Shown here piece after piece: positions 26,791 to 35,686 of a DNA stretch of 64,000 bases. The notes beneath the pieces are model-generated. The model worked only from the letters and a program-made list of their open reading frames with translations. It was not told the DNA's origin and did not search any database. Positions within the stretch are counted from its first letter, which is position 1, and the number at the start of each line of letters is the position of its first letter. The translations under genes were made by a program, and so were the position numbers. Source of the DNA: SAR324 cluster bacterium (GTDB lineage: Bacteria > SAR324 > XYD2-FULL-50-16); assembly GCA_028282885.1 (NCBI GenBank), contig JANQGX010000088.1, positions 62,001 to 126,000 on the forward strand. The letters run 5' to 3'.

Positions 26791-27458
26791 TGAAACCTCC
26801 TTTCATACCCATGGCGTAGATAAACCTCAGAACGCTCAAGGTGGTTAATTGGCGACTAGAAGGAAAGCTATCAAAGTTCGGTTGAGTATCAATCCAAAAG
26901 TTCCGAAACATCAGAAACTTGCAAAGCGTAGCAATTCTCATACCAGCTACACTTGAAGTTTGATCCAGAATTTATCTTTAATTACAGCAAGATAGCTTTT
27001 TAACCTCAAGGAGCCTTGCCGTTGTATTTGATGGATCTGTCAAATGAAACGGATTACAAACTTATTGAATTGATTTATATATCAGATGATTAAACTTGAC
27101 AAGCTACTTGCCACCAAATAGCGCGGCTAATTGAACTCCCAGATGAACGGCAAATCCACCCCGGTCTCATTTATGAATCTCCTGAACTATACTCAGACGC
27201 GCAATTACACCGTTACAACTCCCAAATCACCCCGGGTAACAGGCTTGATTTGCTTGGGTGCCGGTATTCGCCCGACCGGGGCCGGAAATATTTCCATTTG
27301 ATCGAGCTATCTTTCCAGCAGGCAAATAAACAGCGGTTGGAAGAATCGGGTATTGCTTTAGCATTTTGACGAATGATAACCTTTCTCAACCGATACATCG
27401 TTGGGAATCTTCACCTGTCAATAGACGCATTTTCACCGGGAAAAATCATAGCTTTTTT
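26791..27458. other. Gene-poor interval with one start-less open frame
   Basis: No gene is supported. A plus-strand frame is open from 27100 to 27369 for 89 codons and has a coding-like composition (for example LIELPDERQIHPGLIYESPE) but no usable start codon, so it may be a gene remnant. A 52-codon ATG frame at 27143-27301 overlaps it in another frame and looks accidental. Confidence 0.4.
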
Positions 27459-27926
27459 ATGGCACTTAATTGCAATACTGAACGAAGAATCATCGTTGTT
27501 GGTCTGGTCTGGAATCAGGAGAATCAACTGCTTCTCTGCAAGATGGTGAGCGACCGGGGTGTGTTTCCTGACCAGTGGGGACTCCCCGGTGGAGGACTTG
27601 AGCCGGATGAAAACATGACAGATGCCTTGAGAAGGGAACTGAAAGAGGAGATCGGGGTGGAGATTGACGGAATCAGACCTGCTTTCTTTAAGGATGGGAC
27701 CTACCGGAAGGCTTTTGCCGATGGTTCAAAGCGGGATGTTTACATGATTTTTCTTGTTTTCCACTGTCGTGCCCTTGATTCAAGGATCACCCTTAACGAA
27801 GAGTTTTCGGATTATCGCTGGGTCAGTGAAACTGAGATCCGGGATTATCAACTGAACACCGAAACACTGGACACCCTTGAAAAAATAGGAGACTGGGACA
27901 GCATCTGGATACAGTCCCGCCGCTAG
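27459..27926 (+). CDS. nudI: NudI-like Nudix hydrolase (155 aa)
   Basis: The protein follows Escherichia coli NudI closely: RRIIVVGLVWNQENQLLLCKMVSDRGVFPDQWGLPGGG, the Nudix box GGLEPDENMTDALRRELKEEIGV, ADGSKRDVYMIFLVF, and DYRWVSETEIRDYQLN. NudI hydrolyses pyrimidine (deoxy)nucleoside triphosphates. The ATG at 27459 gives the usual N terminus; the longer frame from a TTG at 27366 was rejected. The gene is full length, unlike the Nudix gene at 23.7 kb. Confidence 0.8.
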   Translation: MALNCNTERRIIVVGLVWNQENQLLLCKMVSDRGVFPDQWGLPGGGLEPDENMTDALRRELKEEIGVEIDGIRPAFFKDGTYRKAFADGSKRDVYMIFLVFHCRALDSRITLNEEFSDYRWVSETEIRDYQLNTETLDTLEKIGDWDSIWIQSRR

Positions 27927-28086
27927 TAGCCTCACCAAGACAATCCGACGAAAAACTGGTTTATATGGCACTCAGTACAAAAGAAAATCCCGACATTTGC
28001 TGCTACATGGATTCGGGGAAACACGGCTCTTATTGTCAGTACGATGATGATTTAAGAATGACCTTTATTGCCCACATGATAACTGG

Positions 28087-28548
28087 ATGGCAGAAAAACG
28101 ATATCTCGAAGACCTTTATGAGGCGGAGCCCTTACATTGCAAAACGGTAGCTTTCAGTCGTGAATCCATCATGGATTTTGCCACAAAATATGATCCGCAA
28201 ATTTTTCATATTGACGAAGAAGCTGCCGACCGCTCAATTTTCAAGGGATTGATTGCCTCCTCTCTCCATACAATATCGGCCTGTACCAAGGTCGTTGTAG
28301 ATGCTCAGAATAATATTGCCATCCTGAGCGGTGTCGGACTGGATGAGGTTAAGATGTTTAATCCAGTGCGCCCTGGTGATGTGCTGTCTGTCAACGCCTG
28401 GTGGTCTGATCTGAGACAATCAAAAAGCAAACCTGACAGGGGATTTGCCACAGTAAAGTGCAAAGTCTTTAACCAAAACGATCTTCTTATCATGGAGTAT
28501 GGCTACCAGTATCTGCTGGCCTGCAGAAGCTACAGCGGCGATTTTTAG
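28087..28548 (+). CDS. MaoC-like hot-dog dehydratase (153 aa)
   Basis: The hot-dog fold and hydratase motif are visible: FSRESIMDFATKYDPQIFHIDEEAA, with D and H in the DPQxxH hydratase element, then FKGLIASSLHT and ILSGVGLDEVKMFNPVRPGD. The substrate may be an enoyl-thioester. No fatty-acid genes lie nearby. The ATG follows CTGG, a weak site; an overlapping 61-codon frame upstream was rejected. Confidence 0.85.
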   Translation: MAEKRYLEDLYEAEPLHCKTVAFSRESIMDFATKYDPQIFHIDEEAADRSIFKGLIASSLHTISACTKVVVDAQNNIAILSGVGLDEVKMFNPVRPGDVLSVNAWWSDLRQSKSKPDRGFATVKCKVFNQNDLLIMEYGYQYLLACRSYSGDF

Positions 28549-28590
28549 AATTGTCCATAGCCCGGCTTAACCGGACAGGGGGATAAACAT

Positions 28591-28935
28591 ATGACCGTAA
28601 AACAAATCGGATGTTGTGGAGCCTATTGCGGCACTTGCAAAGAACTTACGAAAGAATTTTGTGCGGGCTGTAAACTAGGCTATGAAGAGGGTAAGCGGGA
28701 CATCAATCGGGCAAGATGTAAAATGAAAGTCTGCTGCTTTAAGGAAAAAAAACTTGAAACCTGCGCGGATTGTTCGGAATACGAATCCTGCCAAATCATA
28801 AGAGCCTGGTTTGATAAGAAAGGGTATATATACAAAAAATACAGGGAATCAATTGAGTTTATCAGGAAATATGGTTATGACGTCTTTTTAGAGCAGGCAG
28901 ATCAATGGAAGGGACCTTATGGGAAGCTCAGTTAA
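28591..28935 (+). CDS. DUF3795 cysteine-rich protein (114 aa)
   Basis: The family pattern is present: IGCCGAYCGTCKELTKEFCAGCK (C-x-x-C pairs), RCKMKVCCF and CADCSEYESC, eleven or more cysteines in the first 75 residues, then a helical tail YIYKKYRESIEFIRKYG. DUF3795 proteins are common in anaerobes and probably bind a metal or an iron-sulfur cluster; function is unknown. GGGGGA lies about 8 bases before the ATG. A second DUF3795 gene lies 0.5 kb away on the other strand. Confidence 0.85.
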   Translation: MTVKQIGCCGAYCGTCKELTKEFCAGCKLGYEEGKRDINRARCKMKVCCFKEKKLETCADCSEYESCQIIRAWFDKKGYIYKKYRESIEFIRKYGYDVFLEQADQWKGPYGKLS

Positions 28936-28957
28936 TTCAATATAGATACTTCACTAC

Positions 28958-29077
28958 AGTTCCAGGATGCTTCTTTCTGCATTGTCTTCCAAATATCCTC
29001 TTCCATAAGAACCTCGGAACAATAGACTTTAGTGTACTGTCAATCGAATGAGACAATGAAATTCCAATCCTGGAACT
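28958..29077. repeat. 120-bp imperfect palindrome between two converging genes
   Basis: AGTTCCAGGAT (28958-28968) and ATCCTGGAACT (29067-29077) are perfect inverted repeats, and inside them CATTGTC (28980-28986) pairs with GACAATG (29052-29058). It lies between converging genes and ends at the cupin stop codon. It could be a terminator-like structure or a small non-autonomous element (MITE). Confidence 0.55.
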
Positions 29078-29425
29078 CTACTCCTTTGTTCCATATCTAT
29101 CGGGTTGCATAAACACGGTTATATCGGCATAACCAGCATGGATTCTGGCCGAATGTATGACTCCAGCCGGTATGTGATACCTGTCGCCTTTGGAGTAGGA
29201 CTTCATCACACCATCGATCACCATATCGATTCTTCCTTCCAGGACGAATCCGATCTGATCAGCGTGCTCATGCTCCGGCAGATCCACCGATTTTTCGAAC
29301 TGCATGAACAGTGTTTGATGGGATTCTGACTGGGAAAGATAGGCCGTCACTCCCTCAAGAGGGATATCCGCTTCCGGTAACAGCCGAATGGGTTCCGGAA
29401 AGATGCTGGTCATGGCTGTTTCCAT
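29078..29425 (-). CDS. Cupin-fold protein (115 aa)
   Basis: The two cupin motifs are evident: VDLPEHEHADQIGFVLEGRIDMVIDG (H-x-H, E) and YHIPAGVIHSARI (G, H). A metal-binding beta barrel is expected. The protein is a single-domain cupin of typical size; the substrate is unknown. Start chosen at the first ATG; a second in-frame ATG is 12 bases later. Confidence 0.85.
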   Translation of the reverse strand: METAMTSIFPEPIRLLPEADIPLEGVTAYLSQSESHQTLFMQFEKSVDLPEHEHADQIGFVLEGRIDMVIDGVMKSYSKGDRYHIPAGVIHSARIHAGYADITVFMQPDRYGTKE

Positions 29426-29480
29426 AATAGGGATTTGATTAAAGCTTAACCTTATTTAAACAGGGAAAAATCCGATGTTA

Positions 29481-29819
29481 TTATTTCAGTAATTCTGCAA
29501 AAGCCGCCTTGGCGTCAGGCGAGGAACCGTGAAATTTGTTGAGCTTGTCGCAGGGTTGGTCTGCACATTCCGCACAGGTACCGAGTTTTTTCTCCATGCC
29601 ACAGAGTCTTATTTCGCATGAACTGCAATAGCCGAGAATCCGGTCACCGGTCGTGTGACAACCATCGCAGTTGATCTCCTCGGGCTTGTATTTCAATCCG
29701 TAATTTGTTGCCAACATTTTCGAGAACTCAGCTCTCAAGGTGTCATTATCTTCTTGTGTTGCCAGGAATGCCGGGCACTTACTGCAGTTTAATCCGCAAA
29801 AGGCAATCATATCACTCAT
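29481..29819 (-). CDS. DUF3795 protein, second copy (112 aa)
   Basis: The pattern AFCGLNCSKCPAFLAT, then CDGCHTTGDRILGYCSSCEIRLC and CAECADQPC carries about ten cysteines in C-x-x-C pairs, matching DUF3795. It differs from the plus-strand copy in length and in the spacing of the cysteines, so the two are paralogues and not a recent duplication. Probably metal-binding. Confidence 0.85.
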   Translation of the reverse strand: MSDMIAFCGLNCSKCPAFLATQEDNDTLRAEFSKMLATNYGLKYKPEEINCDGCHTTGDRILGYCSSCEIRLCGMEKKLGTCAECADQPCDKLNKFHGSSPDAKAAFAELLK

Positions 29820-29884
29820 AACTCGTCTCTCATAATGGGATTAAGGGTATTCCAGTTTATTACGTAAACCCTTAATGCAAAAAG

Positions 29885-30739
29885 TTAATTGATATTCTTC
29901 AGGCTACTGAACCTGCCGGAATCCAGCATACTCCTGATTTTCTCAACAAAGGTTTCCGGAGCCTGGTAGGTTACATGATACCGCATCAAAGAGGCTTCCC
30001 GTGACAATCCTTCCAGTTCCTGCCATCGATCCGTGTACTGCTTTTTCTCTCCACTGTCCGGAAATGGAGAGGCAAATTGAAGATGATCCGGATCCAGCAG
30101 ACCGTGATTTACGGCCAGTAAAGCCTGATCGGAACACTTGCAGGGATTGGCATCGTGATAGAGGGCACAATTCCTGAGCAGAAAATCCCGCAACCGTTTG
30201 CGCGAACGGGACAACCGTTTGCGGAACGCGCCCGGAGTAATGCCAAGAATCTGTGCGCCCTCGTTACCGGAGATATCCATGGTTTCACCAAGAATAAAGG
30301 CGATTCGATGATCCCAATCCAGACATTGCAGCAACCCCTGCATGCAACTAATCCTCATCTCCTCAATCACCAAATCCTGTTCGCCTTTGAAAGAGCGAAC
30401 CGTTGTTTCGTCCACAACGTCTTCAGCGATCATCTCCTCACAACTACTAAAGGTAAATTGATGTCGAGTCAGACTTTTGCGTTTGTTCAGAAGATGGTTG
30501 GAAGCAATCGCATAAGCCCAGGTATCAAAAGAACTGAGTTGTCTGAACCCATCAAGCCGGGTCACGACCTTGATCAGGATCTCCTGGGTGGCATCATCGG
30601 CATCTGATGGTTCATAGAGCATCTTCAGGGCCAGGTTATAAATCTTGTCACGAATCGACACGATCAACGCCTCCAGCGCTTCACTATCACCTTCCTTTGC
30701 CAGATCAACCAGTATTTTCTTATCCATTGACTTCTGCAT
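29885..30739 (-). CDS. ECF-type sigma factor with a C-terminal cysteine extension (284 aa)
   Basis: Region 2 is seen in ALEALIVSIRDKIYNLALKMLYEPSDADDATQEILIKV with FDTWAYAIASNHLLNKRKS, and region 4 in CLDWDHRIAFILGETMDISGNEGAQILGITPGAFRKRLSRSRKRL. About 100 extra residues follow with DANPCKCSDQ, absent from simple ECF factors. Such tails in other groups act as built-in sensors. No anti-sigma gene is adjacent, which fits self-contained control. Confidence 0.85.
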   Translation of the reverse strand: MQKSMDKKILVDLAKEGDSEALEALIVSIRDKIYNLALKMLYEPSDADDATQEILIKVVTRLDGFRQLSSFDTWAYAIASNHLLNKRKSLTRHQFTFSSCEEMIAEDVVDETTVRSFKGEQDLVIEEMRISCMQGLLQCLDWDHRIAFILGETMDISGNEGAQILGITPGAFRKRLSRSRKRLRDFLLRNCALYHDANPCKCSDQALLAVNHGLLDPDHLQFASPFPDSGEKKQYTDRWQELEGLSREASLMRYHVTYQAPETFVEKIRSMLDSGRFSSLKNIN

Positions 30740-30834
30740 TGCACGGTTTTATTTAAATTACCCCTGCCTCTATTTATTTAGACCATTTAATTGTCGGATT
30801 GTGACTGAAAAAGTGATTTTTTTAACTCACCAGG

Positions 30835-32112
30835 CTACATTCTCTGGATCAGGTATAGATAGGTGGGCAGACGACTGGCTGATTTCAGCTCATAAAAAAG
30901 AGGCAGAACCGATTCACTCTTTGCGCTCCCCATCAAGGGCGAGAGATAGATGGTCCCCTTGTTCCCATACCCATCAGGGATGTCTTGGAGAAGTTGCTTT
31001 AAAGCTCTATTATGCCCCGGGGATAGCTGATCTCCAACTATGAAATTAGCCGTTGTCTCCACATTGACAAAATCTCTGTTGATATCCAACATTTTCCGGA
31101 ATGAAGCCTTGACCTTATCCACATCGGTGGGTTTTTTTAACAGGTTCAGTGTTTTCTCATCAACCGATTCCAGACCGATATTAAGAAAGGTCTGGTATGG
31201 CAACCCTTCCAGCCTGTCAAACAGTTGCTGATCCATTTTCAATAAGGAGTCTGCACTTCCGAACAGAAACAGTTTCAGACTTTTACCAAAACAGTTCTTA
31301 AAATCAAGTTGCTCATATGCTTCCACAGCGGCCCACTCTATCAGATCGGCGTCTGCAGCCAGGGCATCGTGGTTTCCCAGAAAGAGCCCCGCATAATTAT
31401 AGATGTTCCCGCCGTAAAAGGTTTTCAAGTCATCGATTTGCCGGGCGATGTTTTCCTTTGTTCTCTCCCTGAACCGCTGATCGGTTTTTACACTGCAAAA
31501 TCCACAATGATATCTGCATCCGTCTGTTATCATCAATGGCACCACTTCGTAATCCACTTGCCGTGTATCGGGAGGCAATACCGAAATATCGCCTCCGATG
31601 ATATCATGCAATACCTCCTTTTTCCGTAGCAGAGCCGAATCGTCGTTATCGACAACCAGCCTGACAAACTCCCCGATCGTCTCCGGGGAGTCTTCCTGTT
31701 GCAGCTCATGTAAGGTACCAAAGAGTTGATACCAGGCTGCAAACGCCTGCGAAACCCTGGTATCGGCATAAGGATTGAAATTCCAGAGCGCGTTGGTGGG
31801 ATAAACGGGACAAGGCAAATAGTATTCACCAATAATCTCCTTCATCTTTCTGACACCTGCGGAAACTCCTACCGAATGATAAACCCAGTCATTGGCGTCT
31901 GTCCTTTTCAAAATCTCGGAAGGATGGGGCCAATTCATGTTAAGACCGCGGATCGATTTAATCTCTCCCTTCAGATTGAACTGGAATTCGTAATCCCTGG
32001 TCCTGATTTCAGAATAGACGCCAAACCTGTGTGGAAAACTGGATTTGTTGATCTGGTTAACTCCTTTTTTTTCTATATTGAACATCAGATTTTTGAAACG
32101 ATACGAAGGCAT
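30835..32112 (-). CDS. Radical SAM protein (425 aa)
   Basis: The [4Fe-4S] motif CRYHCGFC lies near residue 205 in a segment PLMITDGCRYHCGFCSVKT; the SAM-binding continuation FLNIGLESVDEKTLNLLKK resembles the HemN/coproporphyrinogen oxidase-type proteins, and a long N-terminal region precedes the barrel. The reaction is unknown. The ATG has AGAGGAAAACC upstream. It is divergent from a LysR gene 160 bases away. Confidence 0.8.
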   Translation of the reverse strand: MPSYRFKNLMFNIEKKGVNQINKSSFPHRFGVYSEIRTRDYEFQFNLKGEIKSIRGLNMNWPHPSEILKRTDANDWVYHSVGVSAGVRKMKEIIGEYYLPCPVYPTNALWNFNPYADTRVSQAFAAWYQLFGTLHELQQEDSPETIGEFVRLVVDNDDSALLRKKEVLHDIIGGDISVLPPDTRQVDYEVVPLMITDGCRYHCGFCSVKTDQRFRERTKENIARQIDDLKTFYGGNIYNYAGLFLGNHDALAADADLIEWAAVEAYEQLDFKNCFGKSLKLFLFGSADSLLKMDQQLFDRLEGLPYQTFLNIGLESVDEKTLNLLKKPTDVDKVKASFRKMLDINRDFVNVETTANFIVGDQLSPGHNRALKQLLQDIPDGYGNKGTIYLSPLMGSAKSESVLPLFYELKSASRLPTYLYLIQRM

Positions 32113-32272
32113 GGTTTTCCTCTATTTCTATCCCGACTATTGACCAAACATGTAAACTCCGTTGCTCTTTACTCTTGCAACCCTGCTGTTTCTTGAATAA
32201 TATTTAATCGAAAAAACGCTGTCCAATGACATTTTTTGTTCATTCCGATCGTTTTAATCGATCAATAGGGTT

Positions 32273-33160
32273 ATGGAATTAAGACAACTGAAGACATTTA
32301 TGACCGTTGCATCCACGCTGAGTTTCCATCGGACTGCAGAAATCCTGCACTATGCGCAGTCTACGGTCTCAGCACAAATCAGAACTCTGGAAGAGAGTCT
32401 GGGTGTGGTTTTGTTTAACAGGCTGGGTAAGCGAATCAGCCTGACCAGTGCCGGAGAGAAACTCCTGAGATATGCGGAGAGATTGCTGAATCTGGAGGAG
32501 GAGATCCTGACGGAACTGTCCGATGTCAGGGAACCCCAAGCGACCCTTTCCATCCGTATGCCTCAAACACTGGCCAATGTCTACCTGCCGGAAATTATCG
32601 CCGGATTCAAATCCAAATACCCCGGGGTGGGGCTGGACATCAACACCTGTACCTTTCACAGCCTGCCAAATGAACTGAAAACCGGTATTGTCGATCTTGC
32701 CTTTCTGTTTGCGGAAAAACCTATGGTGCCGGAGCTGAAAATCGAAGTTCTATCCAGTCAGAACATCCTGCTGGTCGTCCATCGCCAACACCATCTCGCC
32801 GAGAAGAAAAAGCTTACAGCAGAAGATCTCAGAAATGAGACCCTTCTCTTGCCCAAACACGATTGTGCCTACAAAATGGAGCTTGAACGATCCATTGCCG
32901 AAAACAAACTCCGGTCACTCACCATTATGGAGTTTAACAGTGTGGAATCCATCAAGCAGTGCATCTCCAGAAATATAGGCATTGGCCTCTTGCCCGAACT
33001 GATGCTGAAAACCGAACTGGAAAGGGGAGATTTTGTCATTCTCCCCGTCCTCTACGACAACCCGCCTGTCAACATCCTGATGATTCGACATCGCAACAAA
33101 TGGTTATCCCCCGCGCTGAAAGCCTTTATCAAAGAATCCAGATCCGTGTTCAAAAGCTGA
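32273..33160 (+). CDS. LysR-type regulator (295 aa)
   Basis: The helix-turn-helix is MELRQLKTFMTVASTLSFHRTAEILHYAQSTVSAQIRTLEE with GVVLFNRLGKRISLT, and a complete effector domain follows. It is of the CysB/CbbR-like general class. It is divergent from the radical SAM gene, which is the likely target together with itself. Confidence 0.9.
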   Translation: MELRQLKTFMTVASTLSFHRTAEILHYAQSTVSAQIRTLEESLGVVLFNRLGKRISLTSAGEKLLRYAERLLNLEEEILTELSDVREPQATLSIRMPQTLANVYLPEIIAGFKSKYPGVGLDINTCTFHSLPNELKTGIVDLAFLFAEKPMVPELKIEVLSSQNILLVVHRQHHLAEKKKLTAEDLRNETLLLPKHDCAYKMELERSIAENKLRSLTIMEFNSVESIKQCISRNIGIGLLPELMLKTELERGDFVILPVLYDNPPVNILMIRHRNKWLSPALKAFIKESRSVFKS

Positions 33161-33215
33161 ATCCCCTCCTTAATTACCGTTTTTCCGGACAGACTTAAAA
33201 CGTTTCAGTTCAGGC

Positions 33216-33260
33216 TTGACAATTCATTTTCTTATTTGGCAATATAGCCAAGTAAGAAAA
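33216..33260 (+). promoter_or_regulatory. ArsR promoter with 15-bp-arm operator
   Basis: TTGACA (33216-33221) is followed after 18 bases by CAATAT (33240-33245). TTTTCTTATTTGGC (33227-33240) and GCCAAGTAAGAAAA (33247-33260) are inverted repeats with one mismatch, and the flanking bases 33226/33261 also pair. The palindrome covers the spacer and -10 box, which fits repression by the ArsR gene 65 bases downstream. Confidence 0.75.
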
Positions 33261-33324
33261 TTGTAATACCAAATTCCGATCGGCAAAACGGTGATGGCAG
33301 AACAGCTATCCGCAGAGAGATCCC

Positions 33325-33669
33325 ATGGACCAAAGAGACTTATCAAGGTATGAGGAGCAGGCACGGATCATCAAGGCATTGGCTAATCCCAGTCGTCTGA
33401 TGATGGTCGAGGAGCTGAACAAAGGCAGAAGAAATGTCTCCGAGCTGACCCAATTGGTCGGTTCGGACACCTCCACTGTTTCCAAACACCTCAGTGTGTT
33501 GAAAAACGCGGGTCTTGTTTTCATAGAAAAAATGGGGACAACCGTTTTTTACCACCTGCGGATGCCCTGTATTCTTGACTTTTTCAATTGTATCGAAGCC
33601 GTGATGGAAGCAAATGCCTTCGGTCAGATGGAAACGGTGATCAGTTGTAAAACCAAATCACAAAGCTGA
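33325..33669 (+). CDS. ArsR-family repressor of the permease operon (114 aa)
   Basis: The winged helix is seen in IIKALANPSRLMMVEELNKGRRNVSELTQLVGSDTSTVSKHLSVLKNAGLV followed by a wing with GTTVFYHL. Cysteines lie at MPCILDF and near the C terminus (SCKTK), a pairing compatible with thiol or metal sensing. Its target is the palindrome in its own promoter, and a further half-site downstream suggests that the permease genes are also covered. Confidence 0.85.
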   Translation: MDQRDLSRYEEQARIIKALANPSRLMMVEELNKGRRNVSELTQLVGSDTSTVSKHLSVLKNAGLVFIEKMGTTVFYHLRMPCILDFFNCIEAVMEANAFGQMETVISCKTKSQS

Positions 33670-33741
33670 TTTTTCCGGTCGTGTTCCGCAGGCTGATATT
33701 AATCGACAGGATTATAGTTGTTTATTTATTTTGCTTTTTGA

Positions 33742-33753
33742 CCAAATAAGAAA
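33742..33753 (+). promoter_or_regulatory. Half-site related to the ArsR operator
   Basis: CCAAATAAGAAA closely matches one arm of the operator at 33227-33260 and lies upstream of the permease gene. A second arm is only weakly present (TTTATTTATTTTG upstream), so it is weaker evidence for a second binding site. Confidence 0.4.
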
Positions 33754-33790
33754 TATTGATCAAATCACTGTTCTAAGAGATTTCGGCAAA

Positions 33791-33961
33791 ATGGATATTT
33801 GTTCGGAAAAGGCGCTAAAGGCGGCTAAGACGACTTGCGTTAATAATTTACCCGAAAAAACCCGGTTGAAAAAAATAGCCTGTATCCAAAAAAAAGAAGA
33901 CGATCCCTTGGATAGTAGGGCCGTATTAATTATTGTCCACCATATTTCAGGAAACACCTAA
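33791..33961 (+). CDS. Possible small ORF coupled to the permease gene (56 aa)
   Basis: An ATG-started frame ends with a TAA overlapping the permease ATG (TAATG). The product is short and basic, with cysteines at positions 4, 16 and 33. There is no good ribosome binding site, so it may be a leader or non-coding. Confidence 0.3.
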   Translation: MDICSEKALKAAKTTCVNNLPEKTRLKKIACIQKKEDDPLDSRAVLIIVHHISGNT

Positions 33962-35259
33962 TGATTTGGAAGAGTGAATGGAAATCCCTGGTGTGGATTG
34001 CATTGGGTTTTCTGATAGCCTTTTTTCTCCCCATGGGAATCCCCAGGTTTGACAACGCCATTTTGGAGGCTTTCTATCTGGTGAAATGGTATGCGCAGGA
34101 GCACGTGATTCTCTGTCTGATTCCTGCCTTTTTCATAGCCGGCGCCATCGCGGTATTTGTCAGCCAGGAGTCCGTTATGAAATACCTGGGGCCCACCGCG
34201 AACAAAATTCTTTCCTATGGTGTCTCATCGGTTTCCGGATCGGTACTGGCAGTCTGTTCCTGTACTGTTCTTCCCCTGTTTTCCGGCATCTATCGAATGG
34301 GAGCCGGGATTGGCCCCGCCACGGCCTTTCTCTATTCCGGACCTGCCATCAATATTCTGGCGATTATTCTGACAGCCAGGATTCTTGGGGCTCCGCTGGG
34401 AATTGCCCGTGCAATAGGCGCAATTCTTTTCAGTATCGTCATTGGTCTGATCATGCATCTTCTTTTTCGCAGGGAAGAAGCCGCCAAAAAAGCTGTCAAC
34501 ATTGCCATGCCCGCATCCGACAACCAACGATCACTTTGGCAGAACGGTGTTTTCTTCGCCGTGATGGTGGCGATTCTGGTCTTTGCCAACTGGGGAAAGC
34601 CGGAAGCTTCATCAGGATTCTGGTTTCAGGTTTATTCTGCAAAGTGGCTGATAACGGGGTTATCAGCGATCCTGCTGGGAATTGTCCTGGTTTACTGGAT
34701 AGGTATCAAAGCCTGGAAACTGGTTCTGGTGGCTGTTCCGGTATTAATATCGGCCGTCGCTTTGCCACAATATCCTTTGATCGCCTTTGCATGCGGAGCC
34801 GTGGGGCTTGGCATCGTTACCAGCACCGATAAGGGCGAGTCTGAAGAGTGGTTTGGACAGACCTGGGACTTTACCAAACAGATACTGCCCCTTCTACTCT
34901 TTGGGGTTCTGGCAGCAGGGTTACTACTGGGCAGACCCGGTGGCGAAGGAATCATTCCCTCTGCCTGGGTAGATTGGGCGGTGGGGGGAAACTCCTTCTC
35001 CTCCAACCTTTTTGCTTCAGTGGTGGGAGCTTTCATGTATTTTGCCACCCTGACAGAAATCCCCATCCTGCAGGGATTGGTTGGAAACGGAATGGGGAAC
35101 GGACCCGCCCTGGCGCTGCTGTTATCGGGTCCTGCCTTGTCACTGCCCAACATGCTGGTGATCCGCAGTGTTTTGGGAAACAGGAAGACTATCGCCTTTG
35201 TACTGCTGGTGGTTATCATGTCAACGATCTGCGGGATGATCTACGGCAGCTTTTACTAG
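33961..35259 (+). CDS. YraQ/DUF318-type membrane permease (432 aa)
   Basis: Ten or more hydrophobic helices. A conserved cysteine motif CSCTVLPLFSGIYRMGAGIGPATAFLYSGPAIN, the DUF318 signature, occurs near residue 97, and its counterpart PALALLLSGPALSLPN near the end shows two-fold pseudo-symmetry. Proteins of this family transport or handle thiols, arsenite or related toxic species; here the ArsR and CxxC thioredoxin genes suggest sulfur or metalloid handling. Confidence 0.85.
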   Translation: MIWKSEWKSLVWIALGFLIAFFLPMGIPRFDNAILEAFYLVKWYAQEHVILCLIPAFFIAGAIAVFVSQESVMKYLGPTANKILSYGVSSVSGSVLAVCSCTVLPLFSGIYRMGAGIGPATAFLYSGPAINILAIILTARILGAPLGIARAIGAILFSIVIGLIMHLLFRREEAAKKAVNIAMPASDNQRSLWQNGVFFAVMVAILVFANWGKPEASSGFWFQVYSAKWLITGLSAILLGIVLVYWIGIKAWKLVLVAVPVLISAVALPQYPLIAFACGAVGLGIVTSTDKGESEEWFGQTWDFTKQILPLLLFGVLAAGLLLGRPGGEGIIPSAWVDWAVGGNSFSSNLFASVVGAFMYFATLTEIPILQGLVGNGMGNGPALALLLSGPALSLPNMLVIRSVLGNRKTIAFVLLVVIMSTICGMIYGSFY

Positions 35260-35345
35260 CTGACGATGGGAGCTGAACAAAAATGAACAGACAGAATCGA
35301 CATCCGGAACTGTTGATGAACAATATCAAATCAAAGGAGTAATCC

Positions 35346-35582
35346 ATGAAATCTATTAAAATCCTGGGAAGTGGTTGCGCCAAATGCAACAAACTTTATG
35401 AAATGACTGACCAGGCGGCATCAGAATTAAAAATCGAGTATAAGCTGGAGAAAGTAACCGATATGAACAAGTTCATCGAGTTTGGTGTCATGCTCACCCC
35501 GGCGCTGGTGGTAGACGGAGAAGTAAAGTCCACCGGCGCAGTTCCTTCAATCGATAATTTAAAACAACTCATTAACGAATAA
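35346..35582 (+). CDS. Small CxxC thioredoxin-like protein, MTH895 type (78 aa)
   Basis: A complete thioredoxin-fold domain in 78 aa: SIKILGSGCAKCNKLYEMTDQA (CAKC motif), then VMLTPALVVDGEVKSTG, with the cis-proline TPAL. This is the redox-active disulfide protein 2 family, typical of anaerobes, usually next to the permease above. GGAG lies 7 bases before the ATG. A longer paralogue is at 49.5 kb. Confidence 0.9.
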   Translation: MKSIKILGSGCAKCNKLYEMTDQAASELKIEYKLEKVTDMNKFIEFGVMLTPALVVDGEVKSTGAVPSIDNLKQLINE

Positions 35583-35686
35583 ATCCAGGGAGGATATTAT
35601 GTCCGACAACAATGATCAAACCGTCCGCTCCATCAGAATCAAAATCAACCAGGTCATAACAACACCCAATTAAAAAGGAGAATCCT

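Noticed and set aside
27965..28150. 61-codon ATG frame before the MaoC gene
   Set aside because: It overlaps the MaoC start by 64 bases, has no ribosome binding site and no pattern.
35283..35342. 19-codon ORF between the permease and thioredoxin genes
   Set aside because: It has no pattern, and its stop codon overlaps the ribosome binding site of the thioredoxin gene.
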